Below, piece after piece: positions 41,836 through 51,534 of a stretch of 64,000 nucleotides of DNA. The DNA comes from Marchantia polymorpha subsp. ruderalis (Eukaryota > Streptophyta > Marchantiopsida > Marchantiales > Marchantiaceae), in the NCBI GenBank assembly GCA_037833965.1, contig AP031355.1, positions 6,349,501 through 6,413,500 of the forward strand. The letters are read 5' to 3'. Under the pieces are notes generated by a model. That model saw only the letters and a list, made by a program, of their open reading frames with translations. It did not search any database and was not told the origin of the DNA. The translations under genes and the position numbers were made by a program. Position 1 is the first letter of the stretch. Every line of letters begins with the position of its first letter.

Positions 41836-44673
41836 ATGTCGACGAGCGATAGTGTGGGAAACCTGAGTGCGAGGGCCACACGGAAACTCCGTCGAGATTC
41901 AGAAAAAGCCGTGGAAACAAAACGGCGAACTAAAAAGAAGACTCCCGGTGAGGACTCTGCAGAAAGATCGCCATCACCGACTACTGGAAGACAAAGGCGT
42001 TCCAGTTCACCTACCGAGAGCATTGAGCTAACAGTTCTATTGGACATCCCTCCGACGGGAACTCTTCCTGAGTTTGGCCCACCTAGGATCAGTCCGTCGA
42101 CAGGATCACCGATGGCAGAACATCAAGCCAATCTCCGCCAGGTGTTTTCCCAACCTACCACCAAACATTCGTATCCAAGATACACGGGAACGGGCGACGA
42201 CGATGATGCAGATTCATACATAAAGCTCTTCGAGTCTGTCTCCATCGCCAATCGTGAGACCAGTGATGAAGACAGATTACGAATCTTTCCTAGCCTGCTA
42301 CGCAGACGAGCGCGTAGCTGGTACAACCATGAGAGCACCGACCCCACTGGCATCCGGACCTGGGCTCAGCTCAAGGAAAAGTTTCTGAAGCGGTTCCGCG
42401 AACTCGGATATGACAGTCGAGTTCTGACCCGGCTTCGAAATCTTCGACGCGAGCGGAAGGAGAATCTTCGAGACTACACGGAGAGATTCCAAGACCTCCT
42501 AGATCGAATTCCGAAGACAGGCCCGGGAGAACCGTATTCGGTACAACAGGCAGTGGATTGGTATGTGACAGGGCTCTCAAGAGAAATGGAGACCTTCTGT
42601 AGGAGAGGCAAGACTGACACAATCCAAGATGTGATAGCTTCCGCGGAGACCTTTGAGACGTCAACCCTTGACACTCGAAGACGCGACCGACGGTCGACGA
42701 AGAAGAAGTCGCAAGGCGGACGTCGGAAGAGAAGGAACTCGCCTTCCTCGACAGAAGAATCAAGCTCCTCCGAATCAAGTTCTTCCTCGGAAGAGGAAGA
42801 GGACTCGTCATCTTCAGAAGAAGAAAGACGGAAGAAGAAACGCAGTGCGATCAAGAAGAAGGATCGAGGTAAGGGAATCCCAGTGAAGACTCAAGGGGAC
42901 ATCGCAGCCAAGGTAGACAACCTGGTGAAGAATTTTGCGGACCTGAAAGTTCATGTAGTGGGAGGCCAAGACCGACGTAAATCACCTGCGAGACAACGAG
43001 CGAATCTCTGGTGTACTACGTGCGGACAGGTGGGACATGCCAACACGGAGTGCATGTCCGCGAGGCCATCTTACCCAGTGAATGCGGTCGAATGGGCACC
43101 ACAGTGGGAGACCCCCATGTATTATGCTGAGCCACCTATGTATTATGCTGAGCAGGTTGAGGACACCGCCTACTCAGTACAGACAGCTCCAGCTACAACT
43201 CCGAACCCACCGGTGCATATACCGCGCTTTGTTCCGAGGGAAATGGCGGGTACGCTCCCACCAAGACGCATGGCACCTCCAGGAAATCACACAGGAAATC
43301 ACCGACCTCGACCACAATTCGATGGTTGCTACAACTGCGGAGACATGGGGCATTACGCGCCAAGTTGTCCCCACCCAAGGAAGCCAATGGGGTATGCACC
43401 ATTGTGCAGCAATTGCAAGAAGTCCGGACATACAGCAGCTGAATGTGACCAGCCCCAAATCCCTAGGCCAGCCGTGCGTTTCGTATCAACACCTGGCAAG
43501 GAAGAAGTGCAAGTCAACCAGGTAGAATTGAGTCTGGACCCAGCTGAAGGAGACGAAGTATGGCCAGAGGAAGAAGTAATGTGCGGTCGGGTAGAAACCC
43601 GAAGTTCGAAGAGGAGAGGAGAAGGCCATGAGGACACTCGCCGCCTCGAGCGTAGGGAAGAGAGGAGGAAGTCTAAAGAAGTTAGAGAAGGCCAAAGGAG
43701 AACGCCAATTACACCTCCGGCTATGAGAAACACCCAGCCGGAGCAGAACTCAGAAAAGGCGGACAGGTATTCAGAAGAGTTCCGGACTCGAGATTACCTT
43801 CCGGACATCAAAGATGAGGTGAGTCACCTCATCAAGGAAGCACTGGGCGCCGGAATGACATCCGACGACCGGAAGGCAGTTAGGCCCCCTACACCCCTTC
43901 CGACCGCGAGTACAGGGAAACTTCCGGCCGTGACTTCCAACACTCCCTACGACATAGTGAAAGACATGGGGAGCCAGAGGGCAAATATTTCCTTCCACCA
44001 GTTGTTGGAAGACAATAAGACGTACAGGAGGATGCTGATGCTTTCGTTGCGCCGACCACGCAAACCCCGAAAAGAGAAACTTCCGGCTGTGTACAGAGTG
44101 GAAGGAGGAGACCTGGGACCTCCAGAGATCGAAGTAGAGATCGGAGGCTGCGTCATACAGAAGGTACCAGTAGACTCCGGCTCGGGAGTGAATATCATGA
44201 CCGAGGAGACAGCGAACTCCTTGGGGTTCCAGACCTTCGAGCCTACATCCCGAGTATTGCGACTGGCCGATCAAACACGCAGAATGCCACTAGGAATGTT
44301 GAGCAATGTGAGAACCAACATTGGAGGAGTGGACTTTCAACTGTCCTACATAATACTGCAACCTCTGATGAAGAAAGGTTATGATGTGCTGCTTGGCAGA
44401 CCTTGGCTATACGATGCCAAAGCAAGGTGTGACTGGAGTAGGAAGAGATTACAGTTCCGTAGCCCTGCGGACCCTCCGACTGTCATTACCGTACCGTGGA
44501 CCAAGGTACCCCATGAGGGCGAAACACCTTCCACCACCTCCGGTTACACAACCGGAGGGGAGACCAGCTCATCATGCACTTCAGAGACCGAAACGTCGGA
44601 AGACTTTGTGGGCTACGTCACTTGCTGCTCTATTGAGGAGGAAGGAGACGCGGTAGATCCGGATGACGAATAG
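41836..44673 (+). CDS. gag-pro: Gag-protease ORF of element 2
   Basis: The ORF has 945 codons and ends in TAG. After a basic N terminus comes the Ty3-type Gag core (RARSWYNHE near 42310, DWYVTGL near 42556). A Ser/Glu/Lys-rich linker follows, then three CCHC zinc knuckles at about 43012, 43327 and 43405, where one or two are usual. The retropepsin has DSGSG at about 44173, ADQTRRMP, and LLGRPWLY near 44394. Gag packages the RNA and forms the particle; the protease cuts the polyprotein. The start ATG at 41836 lies 43 bp after the PBS, so the leader is short. All key residues are present. Confidence 0.95.
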   Translation: MSTSDSVGNLSARATRKLRRDSEKAVETKRRTKKKTPGEDSAERSPSPTTGRQRRSSSPTESIELTVLLDIPPTGTLPEFGPPRISPSTGSPMAEHQANLRQVFSQPTTKHSYPRYTGTGDDDDADSYIKLFESVSIANRETSDEDRLRIFPSLLRRRARSWYNHESTDPTGIRTWAQLKEKFLKRFRELGYDSRVLTRLRNLRRERKENLRDYTERFQDLLDRIPKTGPGEPYSVQQAVDWYVTGLSREMETFCRRGKTDTIQDVIASAETFETSTLDTRRRDRRSTKKKSQGGRRKRRNSPSSTEESSSSESSSSSEEEEDSSSSEEERRKKKRSAIKKKDRGKGIPVKTQGDIAAKVDNLVKNFADLKVHVVGGQDRRKSPARQRANLWCTTCGQVGHANTECMSARPSYPVNAVEWAPQWETPMYYAEPPMYYAEQVEDTAYSVQTAPATTPNPPVHIPRFVPREMAGTLPPRRMAPPGNHTGNHRPRPQFDGCYNCGDMGHYAPSCPHPRKPMGYAPLCSNCKKSGHTAAECDQPQIPRPAVRFVSTPGKEEVQVNQVELSLDPAEGDEVWPEEEVMCGRVETRSSKRRGEGHEDTRRLERREERRKSKEVREGQRRTPITPPAMRNTQPEQNSEKADRYSEEFRTRDYLPDIKDEVSHLIKEALGAGMTSDDRKAVRPPTPLPTASTGKLPAVTSNTPYDIVKDMGSQRANISFHQLLEDNKTYRRMLMLSLRRPRKPRKEKLPAVYRVEGGDLGPPEIEVEIGGCVIQKVPVDSGSGVNIMTEETANSLGFQTFEPTSRVLRLADQTRRMPLGMLSNVRTNIGGVDFQLSYIILQPLMKKGYDVLLGRPWLYDAKARCDWSRKRLQFRSPADPPTVITVPWTKVPHEGETPSTTSGYTTGGETSSSCTSETETSEDFVGYVTCCSIEEEGDAVDPDDE

Positions 44674-44679
44674 CAACTA
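44671..44679 (+). promoter_or_regulatory. Probable UAG readthrough site (element 2)
   Basis: TAG CAA CTA fits the CARYYA readthrough context. Pol continues in the same frame with no stop from 44674. In this young, complete copy the stop is unlikely to be decay, because the diverged element 1 has it at the same place. Confidence 0.82.
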
Positions 44680-47514
44680 GCAGCCGGACTGGGCAGAAGC
44701 GAGATCAGTCACACAGAGGGGATTGTTGACCCGAGTGATTGCTGCGAACTGCAGCTCAGTCCAGGTAAAGGCTTGAAGGTGTCAAGCCAGGTACAGGGAG
44801 AAGAGTTGAACAGAGTACAGGCGTTTCTTCGCCAGTATAAGGATGTCTTCGCATGGAGGATTGAAGACATGAAAGGCATACCTGCAAGGTATGGAGAGCA
44901 CAGAATCGACTTGTTGGACGAGGCAGTTCCGGTTCGCCAACGCCAATACAGGCTCAACCCAAAATATTCATTATTGGTGAAGGACGAAATCGATAAGTAC
45001 CTGAGCGCAGGAATCATCTACCCGGTACTCAGTAGCGAGTGGGTGTCGCCTATCGTGATCGTGCCCAAGAAACTGACGGGTAAGATCCGGGTGTGTCAGG
45101 ACTTCCGGAAGCTGAACGCAGCAACGAGGAAGGACCATCACCCTCTTCCTTTCACGGACTCTATTCTGGACCATGTAGCAGGGCATGAATGCTACAGTTT
45201 CCTAGACGGATTTTCCGGCTACAACCAGGTGTCCATCAGGGAACAGGACAAGGACAAAACAACCTTCACAACCGACTGGGGAACCTATGCTTATCACAAG
45301 ATGCCGTTCGGTCTGTGCAACGCGCCAGCGACGTTCCAGCGGATGATGACAAACATTTTCCAAGAGCACCTGAGGAAGTTCCTAGAAATTTTCATCGACG
45401 ACTTTTGTGTCTTCGGTAAGAGGTCGGAGCACCTTAACCATCTTCGGCAAACGTTCGACAGATGTAGGGAGAGCAGCTTGTCCTTACACCCTGAGAAATG
45501 TTTTTTCTTCATGACCAGCGGAATCCTGCTGGGGCATCGAGTTTCGTCCGATGGCATTGCAGTGGATGTAGAGAAGGTGAAGATTATTCTTGAACTGCAG
45601 CCGCCAACGAATCTGCGTGAGTTGAGGGCCTTCCTTGGTCATGTAGGTTATTACAGAAGGTTCATAAATATGTACGCCATCTTGGCAGCCGATCTGACGA
45701 AGCTGCTTAAGAAGGATGAACCCTATGTGTGGGGCAAGGAGCAACAGCTGGCCTTTGAAACGCTCAAAGCCAAACTGACAACTGCTCCGGTTCTGAGAAG
45801 TCCGGATTGGAACAGACCTTTCCATGTCTATGTAGACACGTCGGCGTTTGCAATCGGAGTGGTTCTCAGTCAGAAGGACGACAACAAGAAAGACTACCCG
45901 ATTTACTTCGCGAGTCGTCAATTGTCAGCAGCAGAGAAGAAGTACACGACAACTGAGAGGGAGGCGTTGGGAATGGTGTACTCCTGTAAGAAGTTCCGAC
46001 ATTATTTGATCTGCTATGAGTTCGTGTTTCATGTAGATCATTACGCCTTACAGCACCTGGTGAAGAAGGCGGATCTGTCCGGACGAATTGCCAGGTGGGT
46101 ACTACTGCTGCAGGAATTCACCTACACTGTACAGACACGGAAAGGCGTTCACCATGAGAACGCGGACTACCTCTCCCGACTATGGACCGAACCCATAGAG
46201 GAGGAAGTAGTGGATGATTTTCCCGACGAACAACTTTTTCAGTTGTCCGCCAGCCATGAGTCCAGGTACGCGGACTTATACAGGTTCCTGCTCACACTCC
46301 AATGTCCGGAAGGATTGGATGCAGAGCAGCGCACAGTCTTCGTTCATAAAGCGGGACCTTACCAGCTCCAACAAGGAGTCTTGTTCAAGAAAATGGCAGA
46401 CGAGAGGTTGTGCAGATGTCTAGAGGAGTCTGAAGTACCGCGAGTTGTCAAAGCCATGCACACAGAAGACGCTGGTGGTCACTACGCCACCAGAAACACA
46501 GTGACCAAAATTGTGAATGCAGGATACTGGTGGCCGACGATGTTCAAAGATGTACACGACTACGTTCGCAAATGCGACAGCTGCCAGAGGACGGGAAGGC
46601 CGACTCCGACCACGAGATGGCCTCTTACACCAATCATGCCATTGGCACCATTTGAAAAATGGGGGGTCGACTTCGTGGGACCAATACAACCTGTCACTAA
46701 AGGCACGCGCAGGCGCTACATATTGGTAGCAACAGACTATGCGACCAAGATGGTGGAGGCAGAAGCCACAAGGCACGACGACGCAGCCGCAGTAGCACGG
46801 TTCCTATTCGAATCCATCATCACACGCTACGGGTGCCCCCTAGAAATAGTCAGTGACAGAGGAACGCACTTTCTGAATCAGGTGATAGAAAGTTTGACGC
46901 GGCACTTCCAGATTAAGCATCGGAAGACTACTCCATACAACCCCAAGGCAAATGGTCTGACAGAGAAGTCCAATGGATTACTCTGTAAGATACTCCTCAA
47001 AGTGACTGTAAACCATGCTCATGACTGGGACACCAAGCTACCGGCCGCCTTATGGGCATATAGAACAGCAGAAAAAGTCACCACCAGGCAAACACCTTAC
47101 TTCCTAGTTTATGGGCAGCATCCGATCTTACCCATCGAATTCGAGATACCTACCAAGAGGACCTTAGATCAGAGAAGGCTGGACGCGGAAGAAAGTCAGG
47201 CATATCGACTGCAAGAGGTAATGGCACTGGAGGAAAGACGTCAAGAGGCCGAAGATCGAACAAAGCAATTACAACTCAGGCGGAAGGAGAAGTACGATCG
47301 AAGACTCAAACCAGTACTGCTGGAGAAGGGCGATTTGGCTCTGCTATACGATAGCAGACATGCTAGATTTCCAGGCAAGCTCCACTTGAGGTGGATGGGA
47401 CCTTACAAGGTGATAGAAGTTTTTCCAAATGGATCCATCCAACTCGCAGAACTGACGGGAGAATGGTTAGGCACCCGCGTGAACGGATGGCGTCTGAAGA
47501 AATACCACGTGTAA
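44674..47514 (+). CDS. pol: Pol polyprotein: RT, RNase H, integrase (element 2)
   Basis: There are 946 codons after the TAG, all open. RT spans roughly 45000-45560 with FLDGFSGYNQV, MPFGLCNAPATFQRMM and the FIDD catalytic site at 45391-45402. RNase H (about 45800-46170) shows YVDTSAFAIGVVLSQ, TTEREALGMVY and HVDHYALQHL. Integrase (about 46440-47100) has the HHCC finger ending KCDSCQRTG and the DDE residues in GVDFVGP, SDRGTHF and NGLTEKSN. RWMGPYKV near 47390 is the GPY/F module, and the protein ends without a chromodomain. The first ATG at 44773 is possible but late, so expression is likely by readthrough. Confidence 0.96.
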   Translation, partial: QLAAGLGRSEISHTEGIVDPSDCCELQLSPGKGLKVSSQVQGEELNRVQAFLRQYKDVFAWRIEDMKGIPARYGEHRIDLLDEAVPVRQRQYRLNPKYSLLVKDEIDKYLSAGIIYPVLSSEWVSPIVIVPKKLTGKIRVCQDFRKLNAATRKDHHPLPFTDSILDHVAGHECYSFLDGFSGYNQVSIREQDKDKTTFTTDWGTYAYHKMPFGLCNAPATFQRMMTNIFQEHLRKFLEIFIDDFCVFGKRSEHLNHLRQTFDRCRESSLSLHPEKCFFFMTSGILLGHRVSSDGIAVDVEKVKIILELQPPTNLRELRAFLGHVGYYRRFINMYAILAADLTKLLKKDEPYVWGKEQQLAFETLKAKLTTAPVLRSPDWNRPFHVYVDTSAFAIGVVLSQKDDNKKDYPIYFASRQLSAAEKKYTTTEREALGMVYSCKKFRHYLICYEFVFHVDHYALQHLVKKADLSGRIARWVLLLQEFTYTVQTRKGVHHENADYLSRLWTEPIEEEVVDDFPDEQLFQLSASHESRYADLYRFLLTLQCPEGLDAEQRTVFVHKAGPYQLQQGVLFKKMADERLCRCLEESEVPRVVKAMHTEDAGGHYATRNTVTKIVNAGYWWPTMFKDVHDYVRKCDSCQRTGRPTPTTRWPLTPIMPLAPFEKWGVDFVGPIQPVTKGTRRRYILVATDYATKMVEAEATRHDDAAAVARFLFESIITRYGCPLEIVSDRGTHFLNQVIESLTRHFQIKHRKTTPYNPKANGLTEKSNGLLCKILLKVTVNHAHDWDTKLPAALWAYRTAEKVTTRQTPYFLVYGQHPILPIEFEIPTKRTLDQRRLDAEESQAYRLQEVMALEERRQEAEDRTKQLQLRRKEKYDRRLKPVLLEKGDLALLYDSRHARFPGKLHLRWMGPYKVIEVFPNGSIQLAELTGEWLGTRVNGWRLKKYHV

Positions 47515-47538
47515 ATGTTCGCGTGGGCGCTCACAATT

Positions 47539-47551
47539 GAGGAGGGGGGCA
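47539..47551 (+). other. Polypurine tract of element 2
   Basis: GAGGAGGGGGGCA directly precedes the 3' LTR start (TGTGGTAAC at 47552). Confidence 0.9.
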
Positions 47552-48937
47552 TGTGGTAACACGCTTTTTGTTTTTTTTGCAGAATTTAAACAATTTTAGA
47601 AAACTAGTACCAAAGCAGTGTTTGTAGCTAGAGAAGGGTACGCTAAATAGAGTGGATTGATGAGATCGTCACGAGGGCACAAAGACTCACGTAGTCGGAT
47701 GTACCAACGCCAACGTCTTCGGCGCCTTCGGCAAAAGCTCCTTTTTAAGGTGTCTCTACTCACGCGCCTCTAGCGTATAAGGAAGCTACGCTTCCGGCGC
47801 AGACACCTCAGGAGGAGGTTTTGCTAAAGACGTCAGGAGAAGGGCCCGGACCTCTAAAGGCATCCGACCATGAGTGCGCCTTCGGCGAAGCGCCGCTAGC
47901 GCGGAAAGGGAAAACCTTCATAACAATCGGGATACACGGTAGATCCAGTTGGTTGAAGTTGCATTAGAAAGAGCTCGGGACGCTCGTTCTAACGAGTCCA
48001 AGAGCGCCGGAGATGGATCAGGAATGGAGAAGTTATGAGCGTCGGAAAACTCGTAGCCGGACATGCGCCGTTCGCGCTAGGGTTCACAGCCGGAAAGGAT
48101 TCCCGTACGCCCTCGGCGATGCGCCTTCGGCGGAATCACGCGCTCACAGGAGGAAACCAACTCAGAGTCGGAAGCGCCCTTGGCGGCTGTTCATGGAAGG
48201 AAAGCGCCGGTCGGATGTACGCCTCCGACGTGGCGCTGACGGCCGGATGCGCTGGCATGAGTTGCGCTGACGGCCGGATGCGCTGGCATGAGTTGCGCTG
48301 ACGGATATGCGCTGGCAGCAACGGACGAGGCATAAAGGACAAAATAGGCGGTACGACTGCGCGCCGGCGTAATTCGCTCCGGCTGGATGTGCGCCTCCAT
48401 CAAGGCGCCGACGGATAATGAACGCACCAGCGGCGACACGCCTCCGGAGAAGGGCGGGTTAGGAAAAGACAACAGGGCCGACGTATACCCTGCAGCGGAC
48501 TCGAGTCCGGAAGGTGGCGGCGGCGGGAGAATTCAACGTTGAAGCATGCGGATGCGCGCAATGCGGAGACGTGAATTCGCGCATGCAAAGGGCGAACCGT
48601 TAAGCCGTATAGCCGGCTGCGTACGTTGCAACCAGTAAGAACGTTGGACGTTCTTGAAATCGGAGAAGAAAAGACTGCGCTCCAGTCTCATTCCCTCATT
48701 CTTGACTTTGCAATTTCCAGTTCCAAGATTACGCGCAAGGGCGGAGCAACCTGCAGTGAGAGTAGAGAGTGCGGAGACGAGTTGCGCAAGGATCTTGGCG
48801 GACCTTGAAAGAATTGTGAGTAGCGATCTTGAACGAGCGCAGAGAGAGTGAGCAGTCAGTGCTTGAGTGGCCGACGCGCAGTGGCGATTGTGAGAGAGTG
48901 AGCGAAAGGGAGAACGTTTGTGTGTGCAGGCAACGCA

Positions 48938-51493
48938 ATGTCGAAGGTTCCCCAACTGCGAGTGTCTCCACTCAGGGTGCCGCAGATCGGTCTACGCGCA
49001 TTTCAAGATGTGCTGACGAGGCTGAAGCTCGATTTTCTCCTCTGGGGGTGGAATTGGACGTGTCCGGAGATGGTGCGCGAGTATCTGCAAGAGAGACACA
49101 AGCCTTCCCGCGGATTTCGCCCACACCCAGAGAGATGGGAAATTTGCAATTGGGCGCAGGTGTTGGGCAGGTGTGCCGGCGAGGAAGGGGATCTCCTCTT
49201 CGAGGCCGACAGCGTGAAAGTGTCCCAGGAGGAAGAAGTCTCTTACAATGAGCTCTTCAAGGTGGCTAGACATCCCAAGAACGGTTTCCGGACTCGGGAT
49301 TACAAGGATCGATTGCGGAGAAATGTCGCGACAGCATTGCTGCAGATATTGCAGCCGACCAAGACCGCTTACATGCATGGTTGGCAGGTAGAGTTCGTGG
49401 AGCTAGTTTTGTCAGGAGCTCCGGTGCATTGGGCACGGCTCCTGTGGAAGGTGACGCGCCAACATGCGCAAGAAGAGAGGGGAGGAACGCTCAATCATCT
49501 ATCGCCTTACTTAATCGTGTTTTACCGGGCGATGGGATGTTTGACGAATGCTGAGAAAACTCGGTTTCCGCAGCTGAGCCGGTCTTATCCAGGTAGATAT
49601 TCGAGGGAGGCCGAAGTAGACACGGATCCGGACGAGGAACCTGCCAGTACGCCTCCGGCTCCGGCTCCAGCCAGAGCAGCAGAAGAACGTCGAAGTGAGC
49701 GCATTCCGCGCAAGCGGAAGTGGGATGAGAGACCTGAGGACAGGCAGCCGGAAGTACCAGCTGCGCCGACTCGTGGTCGGCCCACCCCCGAGCCTCATAG
49801 TCGACCAAAACAGAGGGCACGCAGAATGCCAACTGTTACTGAAGAGATCAGGCGAACTCCGACCCGGCGGAATCTCACACAGGAAGAGATAATTGCTCAG
49901 GTCCTAGGCAAGACGGCAGAAACCTCTGCACAGAAGGCACCACGGCCTTCGGGAGGAGATGGACGGACTGACAGCCGGCCGACTGCGAGTCGGATGACTG
50001 AAGGTCGACAGACGGAAGGAAGGCCAACCGAATGGCGCGTTGAACCGGACAGCAGGCCGGAAGCGGAAGAGAGTTTGGCTGACGAGCCAACAATCCTCAG
50101 AGGGTCGTCTTCGGCGGAAGGCACTTCTGGAAGAACGCCCCCAACAAGCAGGCCAAGTGGAGTCAAGACGCGCAGGGTGTATCCGACTCCCAGTCGGATA
50201 ACTGCTGGTCGGCCGACTGCGAGTCGGACAACAGAGAGTCAGCCGGATTCGCCGACTGCGAGACGGATGGAGCCAACGACCAGTGTGCGGACGCCTTCGG
50301 CGGACGCACCTTCAGCAAGGATACCTTCCGCGCAGATTGCGCCGGAAGGACAGGCAGCAGAAGCGGGCAGTGCGAGAGTGACAAAAGTCACTGCGGCGTC
50401 GACCCCTTCACAAACCGAAGATCGAGCCGGAACAGGGGCTCAAGCAGTGGGATCTCCCACTGCCCTGGATATTTTAGCAGGCAGTGGAGCAGCAGTCGCA
50501 GCAGAAGCTGCTGCGCGCCACAGTTCCAGGGAGTCGCCAAGGGATTCGGTGGCGACTGAAATCCTCGCGACTGAGGATGAGACGAGCTCGGAAGAGCAAG
50601 AAGAGGATTCGGTGCAGAAAACGCCAACAGGGGTGCTGTGCGAACAGATAGTTCCACTCCTGCGATATCTGGATCGCAAGACATCCAAATACGCAAGTGC
50701 CTTAAAACCGCAGTCTTATGTGGAGACAATCAGGCGAAGGACGAGGAGCAAGGTGGCAAGGTGGGCCTCTAGGTGCGGAGTATATGTGGATAGGAACACC
50801 GCCCTCCGACAACACCTGGCGGTCACCCAGAAGCTGTACCAAGCCTTGCAGCAGCAGAAGGAGGATGCGGCGACGAAGAGTCAGGCGGAGGCCGAACTAA
50901 TACGGGCAAAGATCGAGTCGGAACTGCAGGAGGAGCGGAGACAGAACGAAGTCCTAGCAGCCGAGCTTGCGCGCCAGACGCGCGCCTTAGAGGAAAGTCA
51001 AAGAGCCCGCAAGGAGGATGAAGAGTTGTTGTGCCACTTGCAAACCGAGTGCTCGGATTTGAGGACACAACGTGCGGATTTAGAAATGCAGCTGGCAGAG
51101 GTGGAGAGCAGCTGCAGGGCACGAGGAGAGTTGGCGGCACGGGTGACTCGTTGTCTAAACGGATACACCCATTGGGAGGTGGCAGCTCAAGAGAGGGTTA
51201 CACTCCGGGAGTTCGAGCTTCGGGCGGCGGCATTGACGGAAGGTGACAGTCGGAGTCGGCGGCGAGTGGCGAGAAAATTAGAAACTTTCTTGTCGGGTGC
51301 GCGCGACACTATGGAGCACTTGCAGTCGGAAGTCACTGCAGCGCTCCGACGCCTGGGGTTACGCAGCCGGTCGGAAGACTGGCAGGGTAGAGATAGTACG
51401 CGGAGTAGTCCGGCGCGCAGGAGGCGCAGCACCGGATCTGCTGAGTGCAGTAGAGTAGTTTGGTTTCGCGCAGATGCTGCGAGTGGTAGATAG
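48938..51493 (+). CDS. U3-encoded coiled-coil protein, family B, 3' LTR copy (851 aa)
   Basis: The protein is identical to the copy at 38241-40796. This copy lies downstream of pol and before the R region of the 3' LTR, so full-length genomic RNA contains it as a third ORF. It would need a spliced or internally started mRNA to be translated. TTGTGTGTGCAG just before the ATG resembles a 3' splice site. The position is like that of the MMTV superantigen gene, though I see no sequence similarity to support a shared function. Confidence 0.87.
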   Translation: MSKVPQLRVSPLRVPQIGLRAFQDVLTRLKLDFLLWGWNWTCPEMVREYLQERHKPSRGFRPHPERWEICNWAQVLGRCAGEEGDLLFEADSVKVSQEEEVSYNELFKVARHPKNGFRTRDYKDRLRRNVATALLQILQPTKTAYMHGWQVEFVELVLSGAPVHWARLLWKVTRQHAQEERGGTLNHLSPYLIVFYRAMGCLTNAEKTRFPQLSRSYPGRYSREAEVDTDPDEEPASTPPAPAPARAAEERRSERIPRKRKWDERPEDRQPEVPAAPTRGRPTPEPHSRPKQRARRMPTVTEEIRRTPTRRNLTQEEIIAQVLGKTAETSAQKAPRPSGGDGRTDSRPTASRMTEGRQTEGRPTEWRVEPDSRPEAEESLADEPTILRGSSSAEGTSGRTPPTSRPSGVKTRRVYPTPSRITAGRPTASRTTESQPDSPTARRMEPTTSVRTPSADAPSARIPSAQIAPEGQAAEAGSARVTKVTAASTPSQTEDRAGTGAQAVGSPTALDILAGSGAAVAAEAAARHSSRESPRDSVATEILATEDETSSEEQEEDSVQKTPTGVLCEQIVPLLRYLDRKTSKYASALKPQSYVETIRRRTRSKVARWASRCGVYVDRNTALRQHLAVTQKLYQALQQQKEDAATKSQAEAELIRAKIESELQEERRQNEVLAAELARQTRALEESQRARKEDEELLCHLQTECSDLRTQRADLEMQLAEVESSCRARGELAARVTRCLNGYTHWEVAAQERVTLREFELRAAALTEGDSRSRRRVARKLETFLSGARDTMEHLQSEVTAALRRLGLRSRSEDWQGRDSTRSSPARRRRSTGSAECSRVVWFRADAASGR

Positions 51494-51526
51494 GATAGCG
51501 TAGTGCTAGTTAGGATCTTTTGAGAG

Positions 51527-51534
51527 TATAAAGT
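51527..51534 (+). promoter_or_regulatory. LTR TATA box of element 2, 3' LTR
   Basis: TATAAAGT with the CAAGGC/GCCTTG hairpin. In the 3' LTR it could start readout transcription into the flanking family C LTR and host DNA. Confidence 0.65.
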
